64,000 nucleotides of DNA from UBA6522 sp965205045 (GTDB lineage: Bacteria; Pseudomonadota; Gammaproteobacteria; Steroidobacterales; Rariloculaceae), in assembly GCA_965205045.1 (NCBI GenBank), contig OZ242031.1:248001-312000 (forward strand), given 5' to 3'. The stretch's first letter is position 1. Each line of letters opens with the position of its first letter. Positions 43,936 through 52,739 of this stretch are shown here, piece by piece. The notes below the pieces were generated by a model. It was not told the DNA's origin and ran no database searches. It was given only the letters and a program-made list of their open reading frames with translations. Both the position numbers and the translations under genes were made by a program.

Positions 43936-44946
43936 TCATTCCTCGACGACGGTGTCGGGCGCCATGCGCCGACCGTTCGGGTCCAACACCATGATCTCAT
44001 CCGCGATATAGATCGCCATCAGGTCCCGCCCCACCGTCAGCGGCCCCGAATACGTCTCACGCGTCTGCTCGACAAGCCGCTGCCCCGGGTTCTGCAAGTC
44101 GGCCTCGAAGTGATAGAACGCCGCCATCCGCGGTCGCGCCCGACTAAAAACCTCCCCCGCCTGCGCAGGCGTCGGGTGACGCGACATGACATACCTGGCC
44201 CGATCGGGATTGTCCGGATTGCTCGCCAGAAGGTGGTCCGCCGAAGCCGGCGACATCACCCCGTGGACGAGCAGGTCCACCCCCTCGGCGTGCCCCACCA
44301 GATTGTCCGACGGCAGCGTGTCGCCGGATATCACCACCGAGCGCCCGTTGTAGTCCACGCGATAGCCCAGCGCCGTCTCCACCGGCGAATGATCCACCAG
44401 GAATGCGGTCACGGTGACGCCGTTCTCTTCCAGAACGACTCCGTCCCCACTCAATTCGGTGACCTGCGCCTGCAGGGCGGCGGCACTTCCCGCACGGTCC
44501 CCGCCGCGCAACGCCACGTCGCCCGCATAGGCCAGACCCAAGTGCGACATCAGCTGCGCCGTGTACGGCGGCCCGAAGACCCTGAACGGGCGACCCCGCC
44601 GCGCTTGCCAGTTGCTGACAAACACCTCCGGCAATCCCACAGTATGGTCGGCGTGATGATGGGTGATGAACACCGTGTCGATGCGCCGGTAATCGCTCGC
44701 ACCGTACACCTGCGACAATCGAATCCCGCAGCCGCGTCCGCAGTCGAACACATACGGCTGCCCCGCCGCCTCCACCAGCACACTGGCGCCGAACTTGCCC
44801 GTCGGACCTGTCGGTATCGGCGTGCCCGTGCCCAGCAGAACGACCTTGATATCGTAGCCCTCCACCGGCTCGTTGGCGGAAGCGGAACCCGAACAGGCCA
44901 TTGTGCAAAGCAAACCGAAAACCAGTCGATTGCCCGCCCTTTTCAT
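43936..44946 (-). CDS. Secreted MBL-fold hydrolase (paralog 2)
   Basis: 336 residues, close paralog of the gene at 36465. It has the same VVLLGTGTPIPTGPTGK, VFITHHHADHTVGLPEVF, DHSPVETALGYRVDYNG, ISGDTLPSDNLVGH and PRMAAFYHFEADLQ blocks. A short Gly/Arg/Ala insertion (DRAGSAAALQ) distinguishes it. The signal peptide has CSGSASANE after a hydrophobic core, so a lipoprotein is possible. Its start overlaps the stop of the truncated upstream gene by four bases, suggesting coupling. Confidence 0.87.
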   Translation of the reverse strand: MKRAGNRLVFGLLCTMACSGSASANEPVEGYDIKVVLLGTGTPIPTGPTGKFGASVLVEAAGQPYVFDCGRGCGIRLSQVYGASDYRRIDTVFITHHHADHTVGLPEVFVSNWQARRGRPFRVFGPPYTAQLMSHLGLAYAGDVALRGGDRAGSAAALQAQVTELSGDGVVLEENGVTVTAFLVDHSPVETALGYRVDYNGRSVVISGDTLPSDNLVGHAEGVDLLVHGVMSPASADHLLASNPDNPDRARYVMSRHPTPAQAGEVFSRARPRMAAFYHFEADLQNPGQRLVEQTRETYSGPLTVGRDLMAIYIADEIMVLDPNGRRMAPDTVVEE

Positions 44947-45140
44947 TCTTGAACTCCCAAGATCTTGAAGGGCTCGCGCTGCTGGTCGGCAAGGTCGAAG
45001 CTCGGAAAGCCGCGGCCGCCTGGACCGCCGCCCCCTCCCATCGCCATCCCGCCACCTTCCCGCTGCGCCAGGGCATGACTCAGTGGAATGAGAAGAGTGA
45101 GCGCGAGGATTACAGATCGGGTAAGGAATTTGAGTTTCAT
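44943..45140 (-). pseudogene. Truncated N-terminus of an MBL hydrolase gene
   Basis: 65 residues: signal peptide (cut near HALAQRE), then GGGGGPGGRGFPSFDLADQQ and REPFKILGVQE before the stop. This equals the first ~65 residues of the B3-like MBL gene at 43027 (PSFALEDQRREPFRIFDN), after which the whole catalytic domain is missing. The reading frame is intact and overlaps the next gene by four bases. It could be a deletion remnant that still delivers ribosomes to the next gene, or a small exported protein. Confidence 0.75.
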
Positions 45141-45254
45141 GTTTCGTTGCTCGCTAAATGGTCCGGTGCCTTCGCAGTCCGCCGGATCCGGGTCACGTCA
45201 CGGGACATTGCGGCGGTCGTCCGCCGCGGCTCGAACCGCTCCGGAAAAGGGGGG

Positions 45255-45662
45255 CTAGCGTTCCTCGGGCGTGCGATATCCAAGGCCCTCCCAGCCGTCC
45301 GAGAGCCGGACGATGGCGATCATCTGGGCTCTGTTCCCGCCGTCACGCGCGAGCCTGCCGCTCACTCTGACGGCGTCTCCCTCTTTCAAGGTATTATGAT
45401 ACCATCCCGCCCGCTCGAGCGCGATGGTGGGATAGGTCTCGAACTCCCACAACTTGGAGTCGCCGTTCTCATCGGCGACATGGATGTACACGCGACTGTG
45501 GGGATTCGCGTACCAAACCTCGGTCACTTCCCCCTGATGTTCGACGACTTCGTTCGTGTATTCATACGTGAAGGAGTGATGACCCAAACCCGCAGTCATA
45601 AAGGTCGCGAGGACGATGGCAAGTGCGAGCAGGCCACCTCTCGATTGAATGACAAGTCTCAT
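45255..45662 (-). CDS. DUF6152 family secreted protein (stand-alone)
   Basis: 135 residues. Signal peptide ends TAGLGHHSFTYEY; the core HQGEVTEVWYANPHSRVYIHV and the later AGWYHNTLKEGDAVRVSGRLA match the other DUF6152 proteins. It starts at ATG 45662, overlapping the stop of the broken partner-domain gene (45659-45662), so here the partner comes first, unlike at 41.7-43.0 kb. Confidence 0.82.
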   Translation of the reverse strand: MRLVIQSRGGLLALAIVLATFMTAGLGHHSFTYEYTNEVVEHQGEVTEVWYANPHSRVYIHVADENGDSKLWEFETYPTIALERAGWYHNTLKEGDAVRVSGRLARDGGNRAQMIAIVRLSDGWEGLGYRTPEER

Positions 45663-46316
45663 AGATGCTCTCTTACGATGCAGTCATAGGGTTTTATCCG
45701 AACGTTTTCGGGCTGCCTCAGATACGATCTGCGTGCTATGAGCGGTTCCTCGAAGTGCTTCGGGTCCTCAAGCACCATCTCCATCACCATCCGGTCGCCG
45801 TTCTCGCCCACAGTGAAGCGCTCGATGACATGAAGAACGTCGCTCGAGGGAATGCCGCGAATGGTCAAGGGGCCGGGGCTGATCTTGGCTGTATCGACCA
45901 CGAGCGTTTGGCCTTCCCACCACCCATACGAGTGCCCCATCAGGCTGGGCGCCTCATTCTCGGGGTGCTCCTGGGTATTCAGATACACTCTCCGAACTTG
46001 GTGCATGTACTCGTTAAAGTATATGGAGCACATCGTCCTGCTGGATTATCTCCGTGTTCATGGGGCTGAAGATGTTACGGCCGAAATGAACTACGCAGCG
46101 TAGGCCGGGGTCTTGAAGTGGGTCGGCGGTCCAGAGCGCCTGAGCCCGCGCGCCTTCAGCCGTGAATTTCGGCTCCCAAGTGTTGAACGATCCACCTGGA
46201 GCGCCGCGGCCTTCCCAACCCCAGATACCGGACAAATCCTGAGCTGCCAACAGCTGAGACATAAATAGCAACGGGATGGCCAGACAACGGTCTAGAAGGA
46301 TCGTATTGCTGCCCAT
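45659..46316 (-). pseudogene. Partner-domain protein, single frameshift
   Basis: The first frame (from ATG 46316) codes a signal peptide and LAAQDLSGIWGWEGRG, then ends IIQQDDVLHIL followed by TAA. The second frame continues with NEYMHQVRRVYLNTQEHP, GHSYGWWEGQTLVVDTA, LHVIERFTVGENGDRM and ends at 45659. Together they make one ~218-residue partner-domain protein. The break at CTT-TAA-C can be bridged by a +1 slip. Either a genuine frameshift mutation or a slip site; I favour mutation because no Shine-Dalgarno-like stimulator lies just before it. Confidence 0.78.
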
Positions 46317-46365
46317 TTTCGAACCTCTCTGTTGACCGCCAGGATCTGTGAACTCAATTCCATCC

Positions 46366-48798
46366 CTAGAAGAAGAATTGGGCCTCTAGGCCGAGCTGAC
46401 GCGGCCGTCCGGCGGAGGAAAGTACGACACCGACAAATGTCTGGGCGTGGGTGGACTGCAGGTAGAACTCGTCCGTGAGGTTGTCCCCGAACAGCGAAAG
46501 GCGGTAGTTGCCGCGCGGCGGGTTGTAGTTTATGCGCAGACTCGTCAGCGCCAATGAGGGTATGTCGAAGTTGACGCTCTCGGTCGTGCTCATGCGCATT
46601 TTGTCGTTCCAGCCGTAGTTGAGCCGCGTGGTCAGCGAACCCCCGTCGCCGAGAGGCGTATTGTGCTGGATGCCGAACGCTGCGGAGCGGTCGGGCGCGC
46701 CAGCAAAGCGCGTGTCGATACTCACCGTGCCGGGCAAAACATCCGGGTCCAGTTCCGTGTAGTGGGCGTCCAGCCAACCCAGCGACAGGTCGAACCGCCA
46801 TGCCGGCGATGGCGCCCAAAGGAACTCGACTTCCGCACCCTCCACCTTGGCCGTACCTGCGTTGGCCAGGTAGTTCCCCTGGATAAGCGTGCCACTGAAG
46901 CGGCCGGTCGAGGCGTCGTAGGTGTCCCGGATCTGCGTATTGAAGTGGATGTCATCGTAATCCATGCTGAACAGGGTCCCGTTCAGGCGTAGCGTACCGG
47001 CGGCCCATTCCGAGCGCAGCCCGACCTCGAAGTTCGTCACCGTCTGCGGTGCGGCCTCGATGAAAAACGGCACCGCCACCACGTTTCCGTTGGGATCGAG
47101 GATCATGTCGTTTACCGGGTCGATAGTGTTGATTACGCCGGGCTCCCAACCATCGGCCGCGCTGAAGTAGACCATGACGTCCTCGGTGAAACGGTGCTGA
47201 GCCGTGAACCGGTAAGTGTTGGCGTCGAACTGCTCGCGCTCTTCCTGCCCGGTTTGCGTGCGGTTGAATACGGTCGATCCTTCGGGCAGCGCGCCCACCG
47301 GCAAGTTGGGGTCAAAGGTGTTCAGGTTAGCGTAGCTCACCGCCACGGTCTCCTCGGAGTTGTCGCGGTAGCCCGCTGACAGCGTGAGCTGATCGGTTAC
47401 GTCCAAAGACACATCGAAATAGATGGCCTTGCCTTCGGTGCCGTTGCCCATGGCTGGGACGACGCGGCCAGGGGTAAACATGGGATTAAACCCACACTGG
47501 CACACCGCCCAGTCGCCCGTGGGCGCCATCCCCCTGCCGCCCAAGCGGCCCTGGAAATCGGCATAGTTCCAGTGCCAGCCGGCGCCGTAACCCTTTTCGT
47601 CCCAGTAATAGGCGCCCACTACGTAAGAGAACTTGTCGTGCTCACCCAGGAACTGGATTTCCTGCGTGAACTGCTCGTCCCGATTCAGGGAGCGTAAAAC
47701 GAATATATCGTACTGCAGTCCTGTGATGTCGTTGGCGGTTGACCGGTCGTTCTCGCGCCAGCCCGACAGCGACCTCGCTGACAATGAATCGTTGATATCC
47801 CAGTTCATGTCCAGCGTCACCGAAGTCAGATCCTGTGTCCAGCCGTCACCGGTGAGCACTGAGCGGTTCTCCCACGCGCCCACTCGCCCACCTGGGGACC
47901 CGGCGGTGTTGTTGGCGTCTGAAATCATCTCGCTGATGTCCGGGTTCGTGCCTGCTGCCACCACGTTGTTGTAGTGAAGTGCCCTGCCCGAATTTGCAAC
48001 CGGCAGGTCTCCGGTCATCGACGCAATGACTCTGGCGATCGGCGCCTGCTGGAAAGAGTTGTTCTCGATGATCGCTCGGGCCGAGAAATTGTCCGTGGGT
48101 GTCCAGAGGATGTCTCCCCGGAGTATCCTGTTATCGACGTTTCCATAAGATTGGTCGATCTCGATGCTTTTCACATATCCGTCCCTCGTCAGGATGGCGC
48201 CCGTCCACTTGCTCAGCACACTGTCGCCGAGGGGTAGGTCCACGGACACCGATCCGTCGGCTTGGTTGAGCGAGCCGAGGCTCACCGTGGCCCGGCCGCC
48301 AAACTCGGCTTCAGGCCGTTTCGATATCAACTGCACGGCTCCGCCCGTGGAGTTTCGCCCGAAGAGCGTGCCCTGGGGGCCCCGGAGGACTTCGATGCGC
48401 TCGAGCTCGACGATATTGCGGGTCAGCAAATTAGCGCTGCTCGACTGCCAGATCCCATCCACATAGGTGGCGACGCCGCCCAGACCCCGAATTCGGAACG
48501 TGGCCTGGGCCTCCCCCTGTACGTTCTGGCCAGCGAACTGGGCATTGGGGACCATCACGTTCAGGTCTTCGATCTCCTCGATGCCCTTCAGCTCGATGTC
48601 CTCGAAGGTGAACGCCGCGACGGAGATTGGCGTGTCCTGCAGATTCTGCTCACGCCGCGTGGCAGTCACGACGATCTCTTCCAGGCTGGCATCTTGAGCC
48701 GAGGCAACGGTCGAAACCGGGCCCGCCAGCAGCAATGCGAAAGCGCCGATGGCGACTCGGGCGCCCATGCCCGGTACGCTGATTAATCTTGAAGTCAT
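46366..48798 (-). CDS. TonB-dependent outer-membrane receptor
   Basis: 810 residues from ATG 48798 (good GGAGGGG site); a longer frame adds 33 residues before the signal peptide. After the signal (cut near TVASAQD) comes a Ton-box-like EEIVVTATRREQNLQDTPIS, then the plug with FRIRGLGGVATYVDGIW and IEVLRGPQGTLFGRNSTGGAV. A 22-strand-type barrel follows and ends with aromatic residues (LGLEAQFFF). The class is the marine/sphingomonad TonB receptor family that imports aromatic or terpenoid ligands as well as siderophores. It is the first gene of the minus-strand cluster and divergent from the wHTH regulator, so it probably imports the cluster's substrate. Confidence 0.92.
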   Translation of the reverse strand: MTSRLISVPGMGARVAIGAFALLLAGPVSTVASAQDASLEEIVVTATRREQNLQDTPISVAAFTFEDIELKGIEEIEDLNVMVPNAQFAGQNVQGEAQATFRIRGLGGVATYVDGIWQSSSANLLTRNIVELERIEVLRGPQGTLFGRNSTGGAVQLISKRPEAEFGGRATVSLGSLNQADGSVSVDLPLGDSVLSKWTGAILTRDGYVKSIEIDQSYGNVDNRILRGDILWTPTDNFSARAIIENNSFQQAPIARVIASMTGDLPVANSGRALHYNNVVAAGTNPDISEMISDANNTAGSPGGRVGAWENRSVLTGDGWTQDLTSVTLDMNWDINDSLSARSLSGWRENDRSTANDITGLQYDIFVLRSLNRDEQFTQEIQFLGEHDKFSYVVGAYYWDEKGYGAGWHWNYADFQGRLGGRGMAPTGDWAVCQCGFNPMFTPGRVVPAMGNGTEGKAIYFDVSLDVTDQLTLSAGYRDNSEETVAVSYANLNTFDPNLPVGALPEGSTVFNRTQTGQEEREQFDANTYRFTAQHRFTEDVMVYFSAADGWEPGVINTIDPVNDMILDPNGNVVAVPFFIEAAPQTVTNFEVGLRSEWAAGTLRLNGTLFSMDYDDIHFNTQIRDTYDASTGRFSGTLIQGNYLANAGTAKVEGAEVEFLWAPSPAWRFDLSLGWLDAHYTELDPDVLPGTVSIDTRFAGAPDRSAAFGIQHNTPLGDGGSLTTRLNYGWNDKMRMSTTESVNFDIPSLALTSLRINYNPPRGNYRLSLFGDNLTDEFYLQSTHAQTFVGVVLSSAGRPRQLGLEAQFFF

Positions 48799-49162
48799 GA
48801 GAATACCCCTCCATTGCCCCAAACTTCGTTGAAAGCACGGGCTCGGCCATTCCCGAATGTCTTGAGGCGTTGGGCTTACGCCACACGCGTCAGGCACGTC
48901 TCATCTTCTCGCCTACCGATACATCGGATCAAGTTGAAAACCGTTCCAAACGACTGGTTAACATTTGGTAACATCATTGCTTGGGCTCAAGTATTTATGA
49001 GCTACGCGACAGGCACCGCCGGTGTTCCGGATTCGCGTGTGGATGGTCGGTCCAGGCGGACGTCGGCACGACCAATGTGACTGCTGCGCGACAGCAGCTC
49101 CTGCAGAGGGCCGTCACTGGGTCACTGGTGTATAATGGGGAAGAAGGGAAGGCTTCGCGACT
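48799..49162. other. Divergent promoter region between receptor and regulator
   Basis: 364 bases between the divergent TonB receptor and the wHTH regulator genes, the natural control region for the cluster. AT-rich stretches near 48940-48990 could hold promoter elements. No RNA gene or riboswitch, and in particular no cobalamin box, was recognised. Confidence 0.45.
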
Positions 49163-50449
49163 GTGGTATTCGTGCTCCGGTTTCGACCGGGAAAAACCCC
49201 GTTAACATTGTTTACCAGCGGCACTCAACAAGATTTCAGTACCGTCCAGCAGCAACTTCAACGAATTGAAGGCAGCGGAGCGCTAGGCACGTCCGACAAG
49301 TTCGTAAAGCTACTTCGGTATCTCGCCGAGGCGGCCAAACGCGGCCTAAGTCCTCACGAAATCGACATCGCGGTGGACGTTTTCGGAAAGAGCCCATCGT
49401 TCAATGCCGCTGAGGATTCGACCGTCCGTGTCTATGTGCACAAGCTGCGCCGCAAGCTCGAAAACTACTATTCGAGCACGGGTCGGAATGAAGCGTATAG
49501 GCTGGAACTGCCCAAAGGCAGCTATCGGCTGCTCGTCAGACCCAGATCAAGCAGTGCGATCCCGAGTCTCGCGCGAAATCGGTATCGAGCGGCCATAGCA
49601 GTCGTTACGGTTCTACTGTTGGCTTCGGCCGTCTGGAATGTCCGCCTCGTTCTCGAAAGACAACAGATGGCGCCGGACATTATTGACTCGCCGTCAGAGA
49701 CGGCGCTTTGGTCGGATACTCGAGAGAGCGAAGACCCCATTCTAATCGTGTTGGGTGATTTCTTCTTCTATGCGGAATCGGACGGCCCGCCGGGGCGATA
49801 CATTCGGGATGTCCGAATTGATTCTGCTGAAGAGCTTCTGGCATATGAGTCGGCTTTAGGCACTATCGACGTGCGTCCGGTAGACATTACCTATTTACCG
49901 AAGGGAGTGGCAGTCAGTCTCCGGTATCTATTTCGCGTGATCGAACCGTCAGACCGGCGTGTATCGATGAAACTCGCTAGCGATATGACGGGAGAAGACA
50001 TCAGAAACAACACCATCGTTTTCTTGGGGCTTCCCAAAAGCTTGGGCGCGTTGGAGGACTACTTCTTTGCTGCGTCGCGGTTCTCGAAACCTCCCGAGAA
50101 TCCCGTGTTCGTAGAGGACGACTCTGGCGAAAAGTTTATAGCCTCTGATGATCCAGACGGTCCAACACTCGACTATGCGCTGTTTGCCAAGCTTCCAGGC
50201 CCGGAAGGCAAAGGTATTTTCATCTTCTCCGCTTTACATGATATCGGGCTGATGCACATCGTTCGAGCGTTGACGGGTTCCTCTGAAGTGGACAGCATCC
50301 AGGGCGCACTGGCTCAAGACAGCACACTGCCTGCGGCGTTCGAAGTCCTCTACGAAGTCAGCGGCTATGATCGCGCTGACTTGGACGCCAGGATCGTCCG
50401 AGTTCACGCGATCAGTGCACACGGTGCGCAGCTGACGATGAGGAAGTGA
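49163..50449 (+). CDS. Membrane-tethered winged-helix regulator
   Basis: 428 residues from a GTG. Residues ~25-125 form a DNA-binding region of the winged-helix type found at the start of many signalling proteins: FVKLLRYLAEAAKRGLSPHE, VFGKSPSFNAAEDSTVRVYV, HKLRRKLENYY and a LPKGSYRL wing. One transmembrane helix (AAIAVVTVLLLASAVW, about 145-162) follows, then a ~260-residue C-terminal domain that would lie in the periplasm. The design is ToxR/CadC-like, so it may sense the periplasm and regulate the divergent TonB receptor cluster; this is inferred from position. No enzymatic motif is visible in the C-terminal domain. Confidence 0.8.
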   Translation: MVFVLRFRPGKTPLTLFTSGTQQDFSTVQQQLQRIEGSGALGTSDKFVKLLRYLAEAAKRGLSPHEIDIAVDVFGKSPSFNAAEDSTVRVYVHKLRRKLENYYSSTGRNEAYRLELPKGSYRLLVRPRSSSAIPSLARNRYRAAIAVVTVLLLASAVWNVRLVLERQQMAPDIIDSPSETALWSDTRESEDPILIVLGDFFFYAESDGPPGRYIRDVRIDSAEELLAYESALGTIDVRPVDITYLPKGVAVSLRYLFRVIEPSDRRVSMKLASDMTGEDIRNNTIVFLGLPKSLGALEDYFFAASRFSKPPENPVFVEDDSGEKFIASDDPDGPTLDYALFAKLPGPEGKGIFIFSALHDIGLMHIVRALTGSSEVDSIQGALAQDSTLPAAFEVLYEVSGYDRADLDARIVRVHAISAHGAQLTMRK

Positions 50450-50818
50450 TCGCGCTGGCACGGGCGGCGTCGGGATTCTTCCGCGTAAGGTTGAAGGTGT
50501 GCTGCAGCACACCTTCAGGCACGAATTCACTCCCCTGTAGCCCCTGAACGCGCCCAATCACGTACCCGTTTCGCCCGCTCTGATCTTTCGCCATAGTGTC
50601 AATCGGCGTTGAAAACTGACCCACTATCGGCGTCCAAAATTGACCCACCCAAATGGGGTTCAAGTGACGGTGTCGGGGTCTCGCGAGCCGGACTTATCCA
50701 CGCCTTGAGCACGGTCCCGCGTGCCTCTGACACTCGAGCGGGGCGGTGTGCAAGGGGTGGGTAAGTCCGGCCCGCAACTGCGCGTCTTGTCCGGATCCGG
50801 CGGTCCGGGCCTCGTGGA
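50450..50818. other. Spacer with an IS21-type end
   Basis: No gene is supported. Near 50600-50650 the repeated motif ACTGACCCACTATCGGCG / AATTGACCCACCC is typical of IS21-family terminal sequence lying beyond istB. The stretch thus holds the right end of the IS21-like relic. Confidence 0.5.
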
Positions 50819-51547
50819 TCAGGATCGGTTCTTGAACCGCCAGCTCTCGTTGCCCGTTTCCACGATATCGCAATGATGGGTGAGGCGGTCCAGCAGCGCC
50901 GTGGTCATCTTCGCGTCGCCGAACACGCTGGGGCATTCCCCGAAGGCCAGGTTCGTGGTCACGGCGATGGAGGTGCGTTCATAGAGCTTGCTGATGAGAT
51001 GGAACAGCAGCTGCCCGCCGGTCTGGGCGAAGGGCAGGTAGCCCAGTTCGTCCAAGACGACCAGGTCCCGCCGGGCCAGTTGGTCGGCGGTGCGGCCCTG
51101 ACGTTCCCCGCGCGCCTCGGCCTGCGGATGATTGACCAGGTCCACCGCATTGAAGCAGCGCGCCCGGGCGCCGTTGCGGATGCAGGCGCGCGCGATGGCC
51201 ACACTGAGATGCGTCTTGCCGGTGCCGGTGCCGCCGACGAGCACGACATTGCGCTTGGCGCCCAGGAACTCGCCCGTGGCCAGGTCCCGCACCAACGCCT
51301 CGTTGACCGGGCTTGAGGCGAAGTCAAAATCGGCCAGTTCCTTGACCATCGGCAACTTCGCGATGGCCGGCTGGCACTTGATCGAGCGCGCCTTCTTGTC
51401 GGCGGTCTCCAGCTTGAGCAACTCGCCGATGACGCGCTGGATCGGGTGCTCGCGCTTGATCGCCTGGGCCACGATCTCGTCGTAGGCCGCGCGCATGCCC
51501 GACAGACGCAGCGTGCGCATCATGTCCAGCACCTCATGCCGTTCCAC
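50819..51547 (-). CDS. istB: IS21 helper ATPase IstB
   Basis: 242 residues from a GTG. Walker A is VGGTGTGKTHLSVAIA and Walker B is LVVLDELGYLPF; TTNLAFGECPSVFGDAKMT and LLDRLTHHCDIVETG are standard IstB blocks. IstB is a DnaC/AAA-type ATPase that selects the target for the IstA transposase. Coding sequence looks intact, but its partner gene is almost entirely lost. Confidence 0.93.
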   Translation of the reverse strand: MERHEVLDMMRTLRLSGMRAAYDEIVAQAIKREHPIQRVIGELLKLETADKKARSIKCQPAIAKLPMVKELADFDFASSPVNEALVRDLATGEFLGAKRNVVLVGGTGTGKTHLSVAIARACIRNGARARCFNAVDLVNHPQAEARGERQGRTADQLARRDLVVLDELGYLPFAQTGGQLLFHLISKLYERTSIAVTTNLAFGECPSVFGDAKMTTALLDRLTHHCDIVETGNESWRFKNRS

Positions 51548-51640
51548 GGTGTGCCTCCATCAAGCGCTCGTAGCGGCTGCAGTCGGCGACCGGTTCCATG
51601 CGAAGGCGCAGATCCTCCGGCGTCGGGATCGGCGCCGGGG
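51534..51640 (-). pseudogene. IstA transposase, C-terminal remnant
   Basis: In the frame overlapping the istB start, the last residues TPEDLRLRMEPVADCSRY and ERLMEAHRGTA match the usual IstA tail before istB. Everything upstream has been replaced by an integrase fragment. Too short for the usual gene size cut-off. Confidence 0.65.
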
Positions 51641-51836
51641 GTTCGGGCTACCCACGGTCGGACGGCTTCTCGGGCACCGCAACCAGCGTACGACCGCCAT
51701 CTACGCGCACCTGGACGACGCGGCGCTCCGGGACGCCGCCGCGCAGACCGCGCTCGTCATCGCTAGAGCGATGGGATTCACGGCGCAGTTTCCCGAACAC
51801 GATGCCTCCGACCAAGAGCCTATCGAAGTGCTTTAA
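51639..51836 (+). pseudogene. Tyrosine integrase, C-terminal fragment
   Basis: About 65 residues: LPTVGRLLGHRNQRTTAIYA with the box-II LLGH(R/T)xxxTT and the Tyr nucleophile context IYAHLDD. It ends at a stop near 51836. The catalytic Arg and His upstream are missing. It differs from the integrase at 54.4 kb, so at least two integrases have been broken here. Confidence 0.8.
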
Positions 51837-51910
51837 GAACCAGCGTCTACTTACTTGGCACCTCCGGCTATGGTCGAGTAACATCGCCAACGGTTGAACA
51901 AGGTGAAAGT

Positions 51911-52081
51911 ATGGCAACTTGGTATTGCAAGGAGCTTGGTGATGGCGCTCAGGCTCGACTAAACTTCCTTGGCCGCGCACGCCCCAGTCCCCTGGACAGC
52001 CAGAACCGCCCTCCGGCATCCTGTCATCCCCCGGGAACGGAACGGTTATTGCGCCAGGGCAAGCCTTGGAAAGGAGAATGA
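51911..52081 (+). pseudogene. Small gene, probably truncated after its first codons
   Basis: An ATG with AGGTGAAAG before it opens a 56-codon frame. MATWYCKELGDGAQA looks like the beginning of small conserved hypothetical proteins starting with a WYCKELGDG motif. After residue 15 the sequence turns into Arg/Pro-rich noise and runs into the group II intron region. I read it as the 5' stump of a gene cut by the mobile DNA that follows. Confidence 0.4.
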
Positions 52082-52739
52082 GATGATCTGAAACCTTTCA
52101 TCGCGATCCTGCGGGTTCGACTCCCGCCCGGCAAAGGCGCAGCCCGCCAGCCGGAAACGAGTCTTGCATGGCGCACGGTAACGGGCGTCGTGAAGCCTAG
52201 ACAGTGGGTGATGAAGCGGCGGAGGAAGCCTCGAAATCCGTTAATCGACGACGCCTTCATTGTTAAGCGTGTGGGGGCAGCACCGGAAGCGCCGTTATCG
52301 GTGAGGCGCGACGGGTCGTCCGGGGTCGTGGACCGGCGCAGAGTCGCGGGACGGATCGCCAGGGAACCTGGGAGATCCTGCTCTTGCCCGTGGGCGAGAC
52401 CGCTGGAACGGGGACGGCCAGCACGAACAATCCACACCCCGGCCCGTGGGCGGGCCTGCACGCCGGCGGGAGCGTCATGGACGGACACCAACCCGGCAGG
52501 CACCCGCGGAGCCGGTGGGCGAATCAATAAGCCGAAGGCCAGGCGGAGCAGGAAGTCGTAGCGCCTCGATAGCACCTTTGAAGGCGGGGAACCGTGGCCA
52601 TCGGGACCCGCTGGAGGGAAGCGGGGCGTCACTTGGACAGACCCACTGATGGGAAACGCTGGAGGAAACGCCGAGTTCCACAAACACGTGCACGAAACAG
52701 CGGTGGATAGCCGAACAGGCGAGGAAGCACCCCGAACGG

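Larger units (their letters stand above)
50600..51640 (-). mobile_element. IS21-like element, truncated
   Basis: Contains an intact istB, the downstream terminal repeats and only the last ~35 codons of istA. The element ends abruptly near 51640, where a tyrosine-integrase fragment begins on the other strand. Without istA it cannot transpose on its own. Confidence 0.8.

Noticed and set aside
48799..49162. A cobalamin riboswitch for the B12-dependent cluster
   Set aside because: No B12-box-like sequence or fitting stems seen here or before the dehalogenase-like gene.
52100..52140. A T-arm-like hairpin (GCGGGTTCGACTCCCGC) suggesting a tRNA
   Set aside because: No acceptor, D or anticodon arm fits around it, and such hairpins occur in domain I of group II introns, which agrees with the maturase downstream.
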